Numbered from the stretch's first letter, positions 37,809-46,676 are shown. The stretch: 64,000 nt of DNA from Hyphomicrobiaceae bacterium (GCA_002919265.1 PKEY01000022.1:1-64000); one strand, 5' to 3'. A program made the numbers and translations. The notes: a model not told the origin generated them from the sequence alone.

Positions 37809-38498
37809 TCAGGCGATCGCGGAAGAAAAGGCTGCGGCGAGATAGCCCGCAGCTTGCAGTACCAGCTCGCCGATCAGAATCGCCCCAAAGCCGAACAGGA
37901 GCGCGCCAGCGATCCGGTTGATCTGGGCCACCCGCGTGTAGGTGAAGCGGTGCCGAATGCGCCCGATCAGCGAGGAAAGCAATATCCACCAGGCAAGACT
38001 GCCCCCGATGACCGCTGCCACCATTGTCAGCGCGTCTATCGTTGACTCCACCTCGACGAATGTTGAAACGCCGCCGAAGATTGCGAATAGCCCCAGCACC
38101 GCGCCCGGGTTGGTGATCGTTAGGAAGAACGTCTTCGGCGTATCGCGCAGAAATTCAGCCAGCGAGTGCGGTTCTTCCTCTTCGCTGCCCGTGATCAGTC
38201 GCGGCGCAGTGAAGTAGAGCTTCACGCCGAAGCCGATGAGGGCCAGCCCGCCAATGATTTGGATCGCGTTGCGGTAGTCCTGAATTGCGCCTGAAATCGC
38301 GCCGACACCCAGCGCCGCGCAAAGGGCGATCAAGCCGTCGCCCAGCACGGCCCCTGCACCAGCCGCAACCCCGCCCCAAAAGCCCCGCTCGATGGCTCGC
38401 TGAATACAGAGCACATTCACCGGCCCAACCGGCGCCGAAACGAGCACGCCAATGATGAGCCCGATGGGAATGATGAGTGGATTTGGTATGAAATCCAT
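37809..38498 (-). CDS. LysE-family translocator
   Basis: Inner-membrane exporter of the LysE/RhtB family for amino acids or similar small molecules. About 229 residues give six helices, with the N-terminal motif IGLIIGVLVSAPVGPVNVLCIQRAIERGFWGGVAAGAGAVLGDGLIA and a mid-protein FFLTITNPGAVLGL. The substrate is unknown. ATG 38498 begins at the conserved MDFIPNPL; a frame up to 38555 adds 19 non-conserved residues including three cysteines. Confidence 0.88.
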   Translation of the reverse strand: MDFIPNPLIIPIGLIIGVLVSAPVGPVNVLCIQRAIERGFWGGVAAGAGAVLGDGLIALCAALGVGAISGAIQDYRNAIQIIGGLALIGFGVKLYFTAPRLITGSEEEEPHSLAEFLRDTPKTFFLTITNPGAVLGLFAIFGGVSTFVEVESTIDALTMVAAVIGGSLAWWILLSSLIGRIRHRFTYTRVAQINRIAGALLFGFGAILIGELVLQAAGYLAAAFSSAIA

Positions 38499-38648
38499 CA
38501 GTGCGCCGGCGCGCCGCTTCGAGCTAGGTTCGCAGCAAAGGCATGGTACTGCCATGAAGGCTGGCAGCTTAAACCGGAGGCAAAAGCGAGAATCCGGATA
38601 AAAGTCATCTTCTCGCGCATGACTGTGCGCTGCAACGGAGCTCCCCTT

Positions 38649-39260
38649 ATGAATTGGTCACGCGTGCGAGACGCGATTTGCTATGTACTATTCGTAGTTT
38701 CGCTCACCAGTGTTGTCCAATGGTTAGCGCCCGACAGCGGGCTCATGGCGCAGCCTGCCGCAGAGGAACCCACGGTCAATCTTGGATGCACGCGGGATGG
38801 TCAGGCCCCGCCGCCCCTCCCCACGCTGGTTCAGGAGATGCGGGAGGCCATTCTGGCCGCGTCCCGTAGCGGGGACATTGAAGATCTTCGGACTGTCCTG
38901 GACTGGAATGAGCCCAAGCCGCACATCGGCAAGGAGGCGACCGAGGATCCAATTGCCTATTGGAAGAAGATTTCAGCCGATGGGGCAGGCCGTGAAATTC
39001 TCGCGGTCCTGGCCGAAATTCTCGAGTGCGGATACACCGCCCTTCCCCTCGGCAGCGATATCGAGAACAACCTCGTTTTCATCTGGCCGGGGATCGCAGA
39101 AGCCGATCTGTCCAAGCTCACGCCACAGCAGGAGGTTTGGCTCTATCGGCTGGTAAGCCCTGCTGAAGCGAAAGACATGATCGAGGCCAAGCGCTGGAAA
39201 TGGTGGCGGCTCGCCATCGGTGCCGACGGGACGTGGCACACTTTTCACAAGGCGGAGTAA
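38649..39260 (+). CDS. Exported protein of unknown function, 203 residues
   Basis: No family recognised. The N-terminus (NWSRVRDAICYVLFVVSLTSVVQWLAP) is a membrane anchor or signal sequence ending near GLMAQPAAEE. The remainder looks like a stress- or lipid-binding-type periplasmic domain, with WNEPKPHIGKEATEDPIAYWKKISADGAGREILAVLAEILECGY and a C-terminal RWKWWRLAIGADGTWHTFHKAE that resembles SH3-like or DUF-type endings. ATG 38649 has GGAG 8 nt upstream; ATG 38619 is an alternative. Confidence 0.72.
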   Translation: MNWSRVRDAICYVLFVVSLTSVVQWLAPDSGLMAQPAAEEPTVNLGCTRDGQAPPPLPTLVQEMREAILAASRSGDIEDLRTVLDWNEPKPHIGKEATEDPIAYWKKISADGAGREILAVLAEILECGYTALPLGSDIENNLVFIWPGIAEADLSKLTPQQEVWLYRLVSPAEAKDMIEAKRWKWWRLAIGADGTWHTFHKAE

Positions 39261-39283
39261 GAAAATTCAGGCTACTCCGCCTT
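39249..39283 (+). terminator. Terminator after the 203-residue exported protein
   Basis: A perfect 11-bp stem (AAGGCGGAGTA / TACTCCGCCTT) with a 13-nt loop begins inside the last codons of the gene. No long T-run follows, so it may also act as a 3' end stabiliser. Confidence 0.6.
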
Positions 39284-39372
39284 AGCTCCTCCCACCCGCC
39301 GCAGAACGAGCCGTTTGGATTGCGGCCCGATCTGAGGGTTTGCAGGCTCGGCGCGAGACAGCCGAAATCAAA

Positions 39373-40041
39373 TCACCGTCCTTCGATGGCGTAAACGCGT
39401 GCGGGCGCCCCGTCCGCACCGGGTATCTTGAGGGGCGCCGCTGACAGCAGCACGCGGTCCGCCGTGATGGCGCTGGTGTTGACCACGTATTCGATCATGT
39501 TCACGCCGGCACGAAGCAGGATGTCGTGGGTGACATGCTCCTCGATGGGCCGCACCTCACCGTGGAGCAGCAGGCGGATCACGTAATCCTGCGGAAAGTC
39601 ATAGGCGATCGTGCGGATGCCCTTCTCCTTGATGAAGAGAGCTGCCTCGCGCGTGAGATAAGGCGCCTCGGTCCAGAACTCCTTGGTCCGGAACGACCGC
39701 TTCTGATCCCAGCCGGACTTGAAGAGCACCATGTCGCCCGGCTTCACGTTCTGGAAACGCGGGGCGAGCTTCTCCGGCCCCACGGCTTCATTGGGCTCGA
39801 CATCCATCAGGTCGATGACGGCCGCATCGCCGACCACGTCCTCAAGCGGTGTCGCCTCAATGGTGGCGCCGTCGCTGAAATAGTGACGGCGCGCGTCCAC
39901 ATGGGTGAAGGAGTGACAGGAAACCTTGATCGTCGTGACCTGAAACAGATCGCCTTTCGTGGTGTCACCGGCCACGGTGCGCTCGGCCTTCCACCGCACG
40001 TGGTCGGTGATGATCGGCATCGTAAGGTCGATAATCCGCAT
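39373..40041 (-). CDS. Cyclase / kynurenine-formamidase-like metal hydrolase
   Basis: Cyclase-family protein of 222 residues. The family metal site is seen in VSCHSFTHVDARRHYF (His-x-Asp-x3-His), followed by TIEATPLEDVVGDAAVIDL and GDMVLFKSGWDQK. Such enzymes hydrolyse formamides or lactam/lactone-like substrates; the actual substrate is unknown. It is the last gene of a three-gene operon with an amidohydrolase (13 nt away) and a Bug-type transport protein, which suggests a catabolic route for an imported organic acid or cyclic compound. ATG 40041 is chosen over the frame start at 40062. Confidence 0.86.
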   Translation of the reverse strand: MRIIDLTMPIITDHVRWKAERTVAGDTTKGDLFQVTTIKVSCHSFTHVDARRHYFSDGATIEATPLEDVVGDAAVIDLMDVEPNEAVGPEKLAPRFQNVKPGDMVLFKSGWDQKRSFRTKEFWTEAPYLTREAALFIKEKGIRTIAYDFPQDYVIRLLLHGEVRPIEEHVTHDILLRAGVNMIEYVVNTSAITADRVLLSAAPLKIPGADGAPARVYAIEGR

Positions 40042-40054
40042 TTGTCGTTCTTCT

Positions 40055-40978
40055 TCAGGCAAGTGTGGGGATAGAAAGGCGATAGACCCGGATCGCGTTG
40101 TCGTGGAACAGCTTCAGCCGGTCGCTGCGCGGCAAGTCCCGTGTCGCCTCCTTGAACCCGTCGTAGATCGTCTCGAAGCTTCCGCAAAGCCCATCGACGG
40201 GGAAGTTGGACGCAAACAGGCAGCGATCCACGCCGAAAATTTCGATCGTATCGAGGATGATCTGCCGGTTGTCCTCAAGGCTCCACGGGCGCCCCGGAAG
40301 CCCGATCCCCGAGATCTTGATCGATACCTGCGGGGCGGAAGCTGCACGCTTCAATGCCTGCCTCCAGCCCGCGATCCCTTCCGGACTACGGTCCGCTGGA
40401 AGGAATGTGTGGTTAATGACCACTGGCGTGTCCGGGTGAGCGTCGATTAGGTCGAGCAATTCATCGACGTGCCACCAGGGGGCCTGCAGCTCATAATGCA
40501 GGCCATAGCGCGCGAGAAGCGCATATCCCCGCCGCCATACCGGGTCGGACATGGAGGCTGGGGCGCCACGCTCCACCTTGTCCGGCGCCGGCGCCGCCAC
40601 GGGCTTGTGGCGGATGCCCCGCACGAGCGGGTAAGCGGTGTGGCCGGCAAGAACCTCCTCGACATCATCGCGATGAAGGAAGGCCCTCGCCACGTGAGCC
40701 GCTGGCGTGCCGTGCTTGGCCACAATCTCCATCATCCAGCGGGTTTCTTCCACCGGGTCGTCCTCTTCCCACTCGCCTTCCATGGTGACGCTGGCGACCA
40801 CCCGATGGTGCCCGGTGACCGCGCGGTAGTCCTCCGGCATAAAGTTCTTCTTGATGGCCGAGTAGTCCCCGTACCGGAACGGGATCAGCACATCGGGCCT
40901 AAGCCACGGATGGCGGCCGAGAGAGAGGTCCCAGAAATGGTGGTGAGCATCGATTATGGGCAGTTCATTGTCGTCCAC
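40055..40978 (-). CDS. Amidohydrolase family protein (amidohydrolase 2, lactonase-like)
   Basis: TIM-barrel metal hydrolase of 307 residues. The N-terminal metal motif is PIIDAHHHFWDL. Later ligands are likely in VINHTFLPAD and in the terminal CLFASNFPVDGLCGSFETIYDGF, with the active-site Asp. The pattern resembles fuconolactonase and 2-pyrone-4,6-dicarboxylate lactonase enzymes. It is cotranscribed with the cyclase downstream and the Bug protein upstream (48-nt gap). Confidence 0.87.
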   Translation of the reverse strand: MDDNELPIIDAHHHFWDLSLGRHPWLRPDVLIPFRYGDYSAIKKNFMPEDYRAVTGHHRVVASVTMEGEWEEDDPVEETRWMMEIVAKHGTPAAHVARAFLHRDDVEEVLAGHTAYPLVRGIRHKPVAAPAPDKVERGAPASMSDPVWRRGYALLARYGLHYELQAPWWHVDELLDLIDAHPDTPVVINHTFLPADRSPEGIAGWRQALKRAASAPQVSIKISGIGLPGRPWSLEDNRQIILDTIEIFGVDRCLFASNFPVDGLCGSFETIYDGFKEATRDLPRSDRLKLFHDNAIRVYRLSIPTLA

Positions 40979-41026
40979 GACTCGCCTCCGGCCGCCTTAA
41001 ATTTTCGTAATTGGATTCGGGAGAAC

Positions 41027-42013
41027 TTACTGCTTGGCCAGCCCCAGATCGGTCAACAGTTCTGTGGCCATCTTGCTGAAGTTCATGGCGAATTCCTTGA
41101 ACTCCTCCGGCGTCTCCCACACCGGCGTGATGCCACGCGCTTTCAGAGCGTCCTGCACCTCCGGGCGAGCATGGGCTTTCGCACAAGCCTCGATCAGCTT
41201 GGCTCTGATGTCTGCGGGCACACCTTTCGGCAGGACAAGACCGAACCAGTTCACGAACGTCCAGTCGAGTCCCGTAGCTTCCTTCAGCGTGGGTACATCC
41301 GGGAAGCTCGACAGGCGCTTCGTGTCCATGACGGCAAGCACCTTCACCCGGCCGCCTTCGGCGAGCGCCTTGGCCTCGATCGGAGAAACAGCCAGGAAGG
41401 ACAGCCCCCCCGCTGCAAGCTCGTTCAAGGCAGGAGCGCCGCCCTGGCTCGGCACGTATTTCACGTGATCCGCAGGCAGCCCCAGCGCCTTGTTGAGGCC
41501 CGCAACGGCCAGATGCCAGGCGCCGCCCGTACCAGTGCCGGACGCTGAAAGCTCGTCCTTCTTGGCCTTCTTCAGGGCGTCGAGAACGTCCTGCGCGGTC
41601 TTGTAGGGGCCATCCGCCTTCACGGTGATGCCGGCAGGGATGGTCGTCACGCGGGAAATCAGGTCAAAGGATTCCGGCGTGATGTCGCCAAGCCCGAGAA
41701 CTTTGTAGGAGGCAATTTCAGAGGTCGCGAGCCCGAGGGTGTAGCCGTCCGGCGTCGCCGTCGCGATGGCGCTGTGGCCTGTCATGCCGTTGCCGCCCGT
41801 CCGGTTCACCACGTTCACCGGCTGACCAAGCTCCTTTTCGAGCCCGGCTGCAATGATGCGGGCCACCGTGTCGCTGCCGCCCCCTGCTGCCCACGGCACG
41901 ATCAATTGCACGGGCCGGGTCGGATAGGACTGCGCCAATGCCCCCGGAGCCGCCACAAGGGCCGACAGTGCAAGGCTTCCCAAGCCCGCCAATACTGCGC
42001 GTCTGGCGATCAT
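41027..42013 (-). CDS. Bug-family (TctC) periplasmic solute receptor
   Basis: Tripartite tricarboxylate transporter-type receptor of 328 residues. The signal peptide MIARRAVLAGLGSLALSALVAAPGALAQ is followed by the Bug hallmark YPTRPVQLIVPWAAGGGSDTVARI, VNRTGGNGMTGHSAIA and the C-terminal GITPVWETPEEF. Bug proteins bind carboxylates. No TctA/TctB membrane genes adjoin, as is common for Bug proteins. As first gene of the operon it suggests that the amidohydrolase and cyclase act on what it captures. CTCCTCCC upstream on the plus strand marks the ribosome site. Confidence 0.9.
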   Translation of the reverse strand: MIARRAVLAGLGSLALSALVAAPGALAQSYPTRPVQLIVPWAAGGGSDTVARIIAAGLEKELGQPVNVVNRTGGNGMTGHSAIATATPDGYTLGLATSEIASYKVLGLGDITPESFDLISRVTTIPAGITVKADGPYKTAQDVLDALKKAKKDELSASGTGTGGAWHLAVAGLNKALGLPADHVKYVPSQGGAPALNELAAGGLSFLAVSPIEAKALAEGGRVKVLAVMDTKRLSSFPDVPTLKEATGLDWTFVNWFGLVLPKGVPADIRAKLIEACAKAHARPEVQDALKARGITPVWETPEEFKEFAMNFSKMATELLTDLGLAKQ

Positions 42014-42224
42014 TTGTACCTCCTCCCGTTATCGGTTTTGGGAAAATCGCGCGGACCAGTTTTGCCTCAGCTTAGCTCGAAAAGCCTTTGCTGGCGCTTC
42101 ACAGGAATTGTGACCGCAGTCAACGGATTGGGCCAGTCATTCCTCTAAAGGTGCCTGACCCTTAGCACAGCCTTTTTGCTCGGAAAATGAGGAGGCGCTT
42201 CTGGGGCCCGCGCCTCTGGCGCAA

Positions 42225-42725
42225 TCAAGGTTCGATCGCCTTCTTGACCTCGTAGATCTCAATGATGCGCGCGCTGCGATGCGGGCCATCGCACACGAAG
42301 GTCCACTTTCCCTCCGTATACGTGTCGCACATCTTGACGCCCTTGATCAGAATCCAGTGCCCCTGCTTGCCCTTGTGAATAGCGAGTATGTAGTACGACC
42401 AGGCATTCCGCGGCTTCTGCATCCAGGACCAGACCGTCGGCCGCTCCTTACGGGGCAGGTGTGTAAACGAGGCCACGAGTGTCATGCGATAGCCGAAAGC
42501 CGCCAGCGCGGCTGCCACCTCGTCTGCCCGTGTCCCCTTGACCGCCTGCTGCTTTCCCTCTGTCAGCACCCGATAGCGCCGGATCTCCTCCTCGACCCTG
42601 CTGATCGAGTGGCCGGTGATGGCTGACAGCACATAGGGGCCGCAGAATGCGATGCGGCCCGTGTCGTTGTTGACCTCGTTAAGGATCGAAGTACTGCGTG
42701 CGGCTCCGCTCCATTGGCCGCTCAT
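42225..42725 (-). CDS. Unknown protein with cysteine-protease-like Cys/His/Asp pattern
   Basis: No named family recognised. The 166 residues contain RIAFCGPYVLSAITGHS (Cys28 at the start of a helix), QGHWILIKG (His123 opening a beta strand) and FVCDGPH (Asp146). This order and spacing fit papain-like or C39-like peptidases, where a Cys in CGP/CGA precedes a helix and a GHW/GHF strand carries the His. A mid segment TRADEVAAALAAFGYRM resembles the helical part of such folds. There is no signal peptide, so the protein is cytosolic. It stands alone between the Bug operon and coaD. The assignment is inference from motif order only. Confidence 0.6.
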   Translation of the reverse strand: MSGQWSGAARSTSILNEVNNDTGRIAFCGPYVLSAITGHSISRVEEEIRRYRVLTEGKQQAVKGTRADEVAAALAAFGYRMTLVASFTHLPRKERPTVWSWMQKPRNAWSYYILAIHKGKQGHWILIKGVKMCDTYTEGKWTFVCDGPHRSARIIEIYEVKKAIEP

Positions 42726-42892
42726 GGCACGTCAACTCCCTTCCGAATAGTTAACGGGAGGTTGACGCCCGATCGTTTATGAAACGTTAACTCCGCCCTG
42801 GAGCGCACAGCTATCCCCCGAATAGTCTTGCAGATGCCCGCGGATCATGACACGGGTTGCACATCTGAAGTTCAATTCCGCCACGGCAGCTC

Positions 42893-43396
42893 ATGCCCCG
42901 CATCGGTTTCTACTCTGGCTCTTTTGATCCGATCACGAACGGACACATCGATATCATCCAGCGCGCCCTCAGCTTGGTGGACGTGCTGGTCGTCGGCGTC
43001 GGCGTGCATCACGGAAAGGTTCCTCTGTTTACCGCCGAGGAGCGCATTGCGATGATCGAGGCCGAAGCGCGGGCAATCACGCGCAAGCATGGCGGCGAGG
43101 TGCGCGTGGTGACGTTCGACGGCCTTGTCGTGGACGCAGCGCGCGAACATGGGGCAAGCGTCATCATCCGTGGTCTGCGTGACGGCACCGACTTCGATTA
43201 CGAAATGCAGATGGCGGGCATGAACAGTGCGATGGCGCCGGGGCTCGAAACCGTTTTTCTGGCTGCAAGCCCCAACACCCGCCATATCGCGGCGAGCCTC
43301 GTTCGCCAGATCGCGGCAATGGGCGGCAACGTGACCCCCTTTGTCTCGTCCGCTGTTGCCCGGAAGCTCAAGGCTCGCTTCAAAGCGAAATCTTGA
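42893..43396 (+). CDS. coaD: Phosphopantetheine adenylyltransferase
   Basis: Fourth step of CoA synthesis, transferring AMP from ATP to 4'-phosphopantetheine. The 167 residues start [22 protein letters not shown], with the nucleotidyl-transferase T/HxGH motif, and contain [22 protein letters not shown] and the conserved [22 protein letters not shown]. Length is normal. Its position just upstream of two cyclophilin genes is a frequent order in Alphaproteobacteria. Confidence 0.96.
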   Translation: MPRIGFYSGSFDPITNGHIDIIQRALSLVDVLVVGVGVHHGKVPLFTAEERIAMIEAEARAITRKHGGEVRVVTFDGLVVDAAREHGASVIIRGLRDGTDFDYEMQMAGMNSAMAPGLETVFLAASPNTRHIAASLVRQIAAMGGNVTPFVSSAVARKLKARFKAKS

Positions 43397-43485
43397 GGGA
43401 TAACGCTCTCTGAAATTCACTTCGGCCCTACTGAGGCCATAGGGCGTCGCATATGTGCCGCAAACAAATCGACAGGAGCTGTTCC

Positions 43486-44040
43486 TTGACCCGAGTTTTC
43501 GCTTTCCTTTTTGCGCTTATTTTCGCGGCCGGCGCCGGAATTGCACAGGCGCAGACTGCCGCCGATCCGGAAAACACGCTCGTTCTCGAGCTCAAAACCG
43601 GCGAGGTTCTCATTGCGCTGAGGCCGGACATCGCGCCGAAGCATGTGGAACGCGTGAAGCGGCTGGCGCGCGAAGGCTTCTACGACGGTCTCAAGTTTCA
43701 CCGCGTCATCGAAGGCTTCATGGCCCAAACCGGAGACCCTCGGGGCGACGGTACAGGTGGATCGAATTATCCTGACCTTCCGGCCGAGTTCAGCAACGTG
43801 CCCTTCGAGCGGGGCGTTGTCGGCGCCGCGCGGACCGCTGATCCCAACAGCGCCAACAGTCAGTTCTTCATCATGTTTGCCAGCGCCCCGCACCTGAACG
43901 GGCAGTACACGGTCTGGGGCCGTGTGATCGAAGGTATGGAGCACGTCGACAGGATCAAAAAAGGCGATCCGCGAACCGGGCGCGTTACGAACCCTGACAC
44001 CATCGTCCGCATGTACGTTCTCGCAGACAAGAAAAAGTGA
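43486..44040 (+). CDS. Periplasmic peptidyl-prolyl cis-trans isomerase (cyclophilin)
   Basis: Exported cyclophilin that speeds prolyl isomerisation in periplasmic proteins. TTG 43486, 7 nt after CAGGAG, gives the signal peptide MTRVFAFLFALIFAAGAGIA-QAQ. ATG 43453 is the alternative and would add an odd Cys-containing stretch. The catalytic domain has GLKFHRVIEGFMAQTGDPRGDGTGG, ARTADPNSANSQFFI and GQYTVWGRVIEGMEHVDRI. It is followed by a cytosolic paralogue. Confidence 0.92.
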   Translation: MTRVFAFLFALIFAAGAGIAQAQTAADPENTLVLELKTGEVLIALRPDIAPKHVERVKRLAREGFYDGLKFHRVIEGFMAQTGDPRGDGTGGSNYPDLPAEFSNVPFERGVVGAARTADPNSANSQFFIMFASAPHLNGQYTVWGRVIEGMEHVDRIKKGDPRTGRVTNPDTIVRMYVLADKKK

Positions 44041-44153
44041 GGCGCTGCGAGAACCTCGCTCCACGCAAATGAACTGTCACTGCGGCAGTGGCGTTCAACT
44101 GCCGACAACGCCAAAGACATGACTTTTGCAACCCTAGCAGTAAGGAGGCCGGA

Positions 44154-44630
44154 ATGGCCGAAATCCAAGACCCTGAAAACACGCTGATAATGGACACGAC
44201 GCAGGGGCGCGTCGTCATTCAAATGCGCCCGGATCTTGCGCCCAATCATGTGGCGCGGATCAAGGAGCTGGTCCGCGAAGGCTTCTACGACGGCATCGTG
44301 TTCCATCGCGTGATCGACGGCTTCATGGCCCAGACCGGCTGTCCCTACGGCACGGGGACCGGTGGCTCCGGCAAGAAGCTTCGAGCGGAGTTCAACTCGG
44401 AACCGCACGTGCGTGGTACCGTTTCCATGGCCCGCGCCGCGTCGCCGGACTCAGCCGATAGCCAGTTTTTCATTTGCTTCGACGACGCGCGCTTCCTTGA
44501 CGGCCAGTACACAGTCTGGGGCCACGTGATCGAGGGCATGGAGAACGTGGACAAGATCAAGCGGGGCGAGCCTGTCGTAAATCCCGACAGGATCACGTCG
44601 ATGCGCGTTGCCGCGGACGTGGTCGGTTAA
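44154..44630 (+). CDS. Cytosolic peptidyl-prolyl cis-trans isomerase (cyclophilin)
   Basis: Second cyclophilin, without a signal peptide. ATG 44154 after AAGGAGG gives 158 residues starting MAEIQDPENTLIMDTTQGRVV. The catalytic region GIVFHRVIDGFMAQTGCPYGTGTGG and SQFFICFDDARFLDGQYTVWG closely parallel the preceding gene, so the pair arose by tandem duplication with one copy exported. Confidence 0.93.
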   Translation: MAEIQDPENTLIMDTTQGRVVIQMRPDLAPNHVARIKELVREGFYDGIVFHRVIDGFMAQTGCPYGTGTGGSGKKLRAEFNSEPHVRGTVSMARAASPDSADSQFFICFDDARFLDGQYTVWGHVIEGMENVDKIKRGEPVVNPDRITSMRVAADVVG

Positions 44631-44651
44631 TCTGACGACCGCATTCAAAAC

Positions 44652-44683
44652 AAGCGCCCCTCCTCGGCAGAGAAGGGGCGCTT
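44652..44683. terminator. Bidirectional terminator cyclophilin/livM
   Basis: A perfect 10-bp stem (AAGCGCCCCT / AGGGGCGCTT) lies between convergent genes, followed by TTTCGGTT on the plus strand and TGTTTTG on the minus strand. Confidence 0.88.
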
Positions 44684-44704
44684 TCGGTTCAGGTTGGCGA
44701 GATT

Positions 44705-45670
44705 TCAGGCCGTCTGGGCTGCGCCAGCGGCTGCCGCAGCTTTGGCCGCGCTGCGGGCACGCAGATAGGCGGTGATCTCTCCCACAATTCCACGGCGGAA
44801 CAGCAGCACCGTCACCACGAAGATCACTCCCTGGATGACCAGCACCCACTCGCCGAAGCCGGCGAGATAGTTCTGCATGGTGATGATCACCGCCGCGCCC
44901 GCGATGGGTCCGAACACCGTCCCCATGCCGCCGACCAGCGTCATCAGCACCACCTCACCCGACATCTGCCACGTGACGTCGGTGAGTGAGGCGAGCTGGA
45001 ACACGATCGCCTTTGTGGCGCCCGCCAAGCCCGACAAGGTCGCCGAAATGACAAAGGCCATCAGCTTGTAGTGATCGATCTTGTAGCCGAGCGACACGGC
45101 GCGCTGCTCGTTCTCGCGGATCGCCTTCAGCACCTGACCGAAAGGCGAGTGAATGGTGCGATGGATGATGAGGAACCCGGCCGCGAAGATAACGAGCACC
45201 ACATAGTACAGGACAAGGTCGTTGCTGATGTCGAGGAAGCCGAACATCGGCCGCCGCGGCACCGCCTGAATGCCGTCCTCACCGCCCGTGAATGGCGCCT
45301 GGAGGCAGAAGAAGAACACCATCTGCGCCAGTGCCAGAGTCACCATGGCAAAATAGATGCCTTGCCGCCGAATGGCGATGGAGCCCGCGACCACGCCCAT
45401 GAGCATGGCAACGGCGGTGCCTCCGAGAATGCCGAATTCGGGCGACCAGCCCCAGGATTTCACCGTGTACGCCGAAATGTACGCGGCAAAGCCGAAGAAC
45501 ATGGCGTGGCCGAAGGAAAGCAGGCCCACGTAGCCGATCAGCAAGTTGAAGGCGACTGCGAACAGCGCGAAGCACAGCACCTTCATCAGGAAGACGGGAT
45601 AAAGCGCCAGCGGGGCGAAAAGGAGCACCGCGATCAGCGCAGCGAAGATGGGCATGTCGTAGCTCTTCAT
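44705..45670 (-). CDS. livM: Branched-chain amino acid-type ABC transporter permease LivM
   Basis: Inner-membrane permease of a HAAT-type importer. The 321 residues form 8-9 helices and contain the LivM motif VAFNLLIGYVGLLSFGHAMFFGFAAYISAY. The EAA-like loop GQVLKAIRENEQRAVSLGYKIDHYKLMAFVISATLSGLAGA follows. It is the last gene of the livG-livF-livK-livH-livM operon, 10 nt after livH. Confidence 0.92.
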   Translation of the reverse strand: MKSYDMPIFAALIAVLLFAPLALYPVFLMKVLCFALFAVAFNLLIGYVGLLSFGHAMFFGFAAYISAYTVKSWGWSPEFGILGGTAVAMLMGVVAGSIAIRRQGIYFAMVTLALAQMVFFFCLQAPFTGGEDGIQAVPRRPMFGFLDISNDLVLYYVVLVIFAAGFLIIHRTIHSPFGQVLKAIRENEQRAVSLGYKIDHYKLMAFVISATLSGLAGATKAIVFQLASLTDVTWQMSGEVVLMTLVGGMGTVFGPIAGAAVIITMQNYLAGFGEWVLVIQGVIFVVTVLLFRRGIVGEITAYLRARSAAKAAAAAGAAQTA

Positions 45671-45680
45671 CCCCGCCTCC

Positions 45681-46562
45681 TTAGCGTGGCGTTCCGAACA
45701 GACCAGCGGGCCTGATCATCAGCACGATGGCCATGATGATGAAGATCACCGTGCTCGAAGCTTCAGGGTAGAACACCTTGGTCAAACCCTCGATGATCCC
45801 AAGGCCGAAGCCGGTGATAATCGAGCCCATGATGGAGCCCATGCCACCGATCACCACCACGGCGAACACCACAATGATCAGGTTGGCACCCATGACGGGG
45901 TTCACCGAATAGATCGGCGCGGCGAGCACACCTGCGAGCGCCGCAAGCGCCACCCCGAAACCGTAGGTGAGCGTCATCATGCGCGGCACGTTGATGCCGA
46001 AAGCGCGCACCAATGTCGGATTTTCCGTGGCCGCACGCAGGTAGCTGCCAAGCTTGGTCTTCTCGATCATGAACCAGGTGGCGAGGCATACGACGAGCGA
46101 CAGCACCACCACCCAGGCGCGATACCACGGCAGGAACATGAAGCCGAGGTTGGTGCCGCCGGGAATGGGGTTGGTGTAAGGCAGACCCGAGGAGCCGTAC
46201 TGCTGGCGGAAAATTCCTTCGATGATCAGTGCCAGGCCGAAGGTCAGCAAAAGACCGTAGAGATGGTCGATGTGGTACAGGCGGGAGAGCAGTAAGCGCT
46301 CGAGGATGATTCCAAAAATTCCGACGATGATGGGCGCCAGGATCAACGCGCCCCAGTAGCCGATGCCGAGGTACTGCAGCAGCATGTAGGCGGTGAAGGC
46401 GCCCATCATGTACTGCGCACCGTGCGTGAAGTTGATCACGTTCAGCATGCCGAAGATGACGGCCAGGCCAAGGCTCAGCAGCGCATAGAAGGCGCCGTTG
46501 ATGAGCCCCAACAGAAGCTGGCCGAAGAGAGCCTGCGGCGGGATGCCGAGCAGCTCAAACAT
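45681..46562 (-). CDS. livH: Branched-chain amino acid-type ABC transporter permease LivH
   Basis: Second permease of the importer, 293 residues. It carries LLLGLINGAFYALLSLGLAVIFGMLNVINFTHGAQYMMGAF and the cytoplasmic loop YLRAATENPTLVRAFGINVPRMMTLTYGFGVALAALAGVL that contacts the ATPases. It follows livK after a 114-nt gap containing a strong stem-loop. Confidence 0.92.
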   Translation of the reverse strand: MFELLGIPPQALFGQLLLGLINGAFYALLSLGLAVIFGMLNVINFTHGAQYMMGAFTAYMLLQYLGIGYWGALILAPIIVGIFGIILERLLLSRLYHIDHLYGLLLTFGLALIIEGIFRQQYGSSGLPYTNPIPGGTNLGFMFLPWYRAWVVVLSLVVCLATWFMIEKTKLGSYLRAATENPTLVRAFGINVPRMMTLTYGFGVALAALAGVLAAPIYSVNPVMGANLIIVVFAVVVIGGMGSIMGSIITGFGLGIIEGLTKVFYPEASSTVIFIIMAIVLMIRPAGLFGTPR

Positions 46563-46639
46563 CTGAAAAGCTCCCCAGCCCTAGAAAATTAGAGGGCAAT
46601 CGCGGACGTACGTAACGAGATTAGAGCGGGCAAACGGAC

Positions 46640-46667
46640 ACTCTCCCCGCCACAAGGCGGGGAGAGT
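46640..46667 (-). promoter_or_regulatory. Intercistronic stem-loop between livK and livH
   Basis: A perfect 12-bp GC-rich stem (ACTCTCCCCGCC / GGCGGGGAGAGT) with the tetraloop ACAA lies 9 nt past the livK stop. No T-run follows in the transcribed direction. Such structures protect the upstream mRNA from 3' exonucleases or terminate partially, giving more binding protein than permease. Confidence 0.75.
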
Positions 46668-46676
46668 AAAGTTGCA

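Noticed and set aside
40469..41548. 359-codon plus-strand ORF opposite the amidohydrolase and Bug genes
   Set aside because: It spans two real minus-strand genes and their spacer, with no motif of its own.
43453..44630. The two cyclophilin genes as a possible assembly duplication
   Set aside because: They differ throughout, one has a signal peptide, and each has its own ribosome site, so they are genuine old paralogues.
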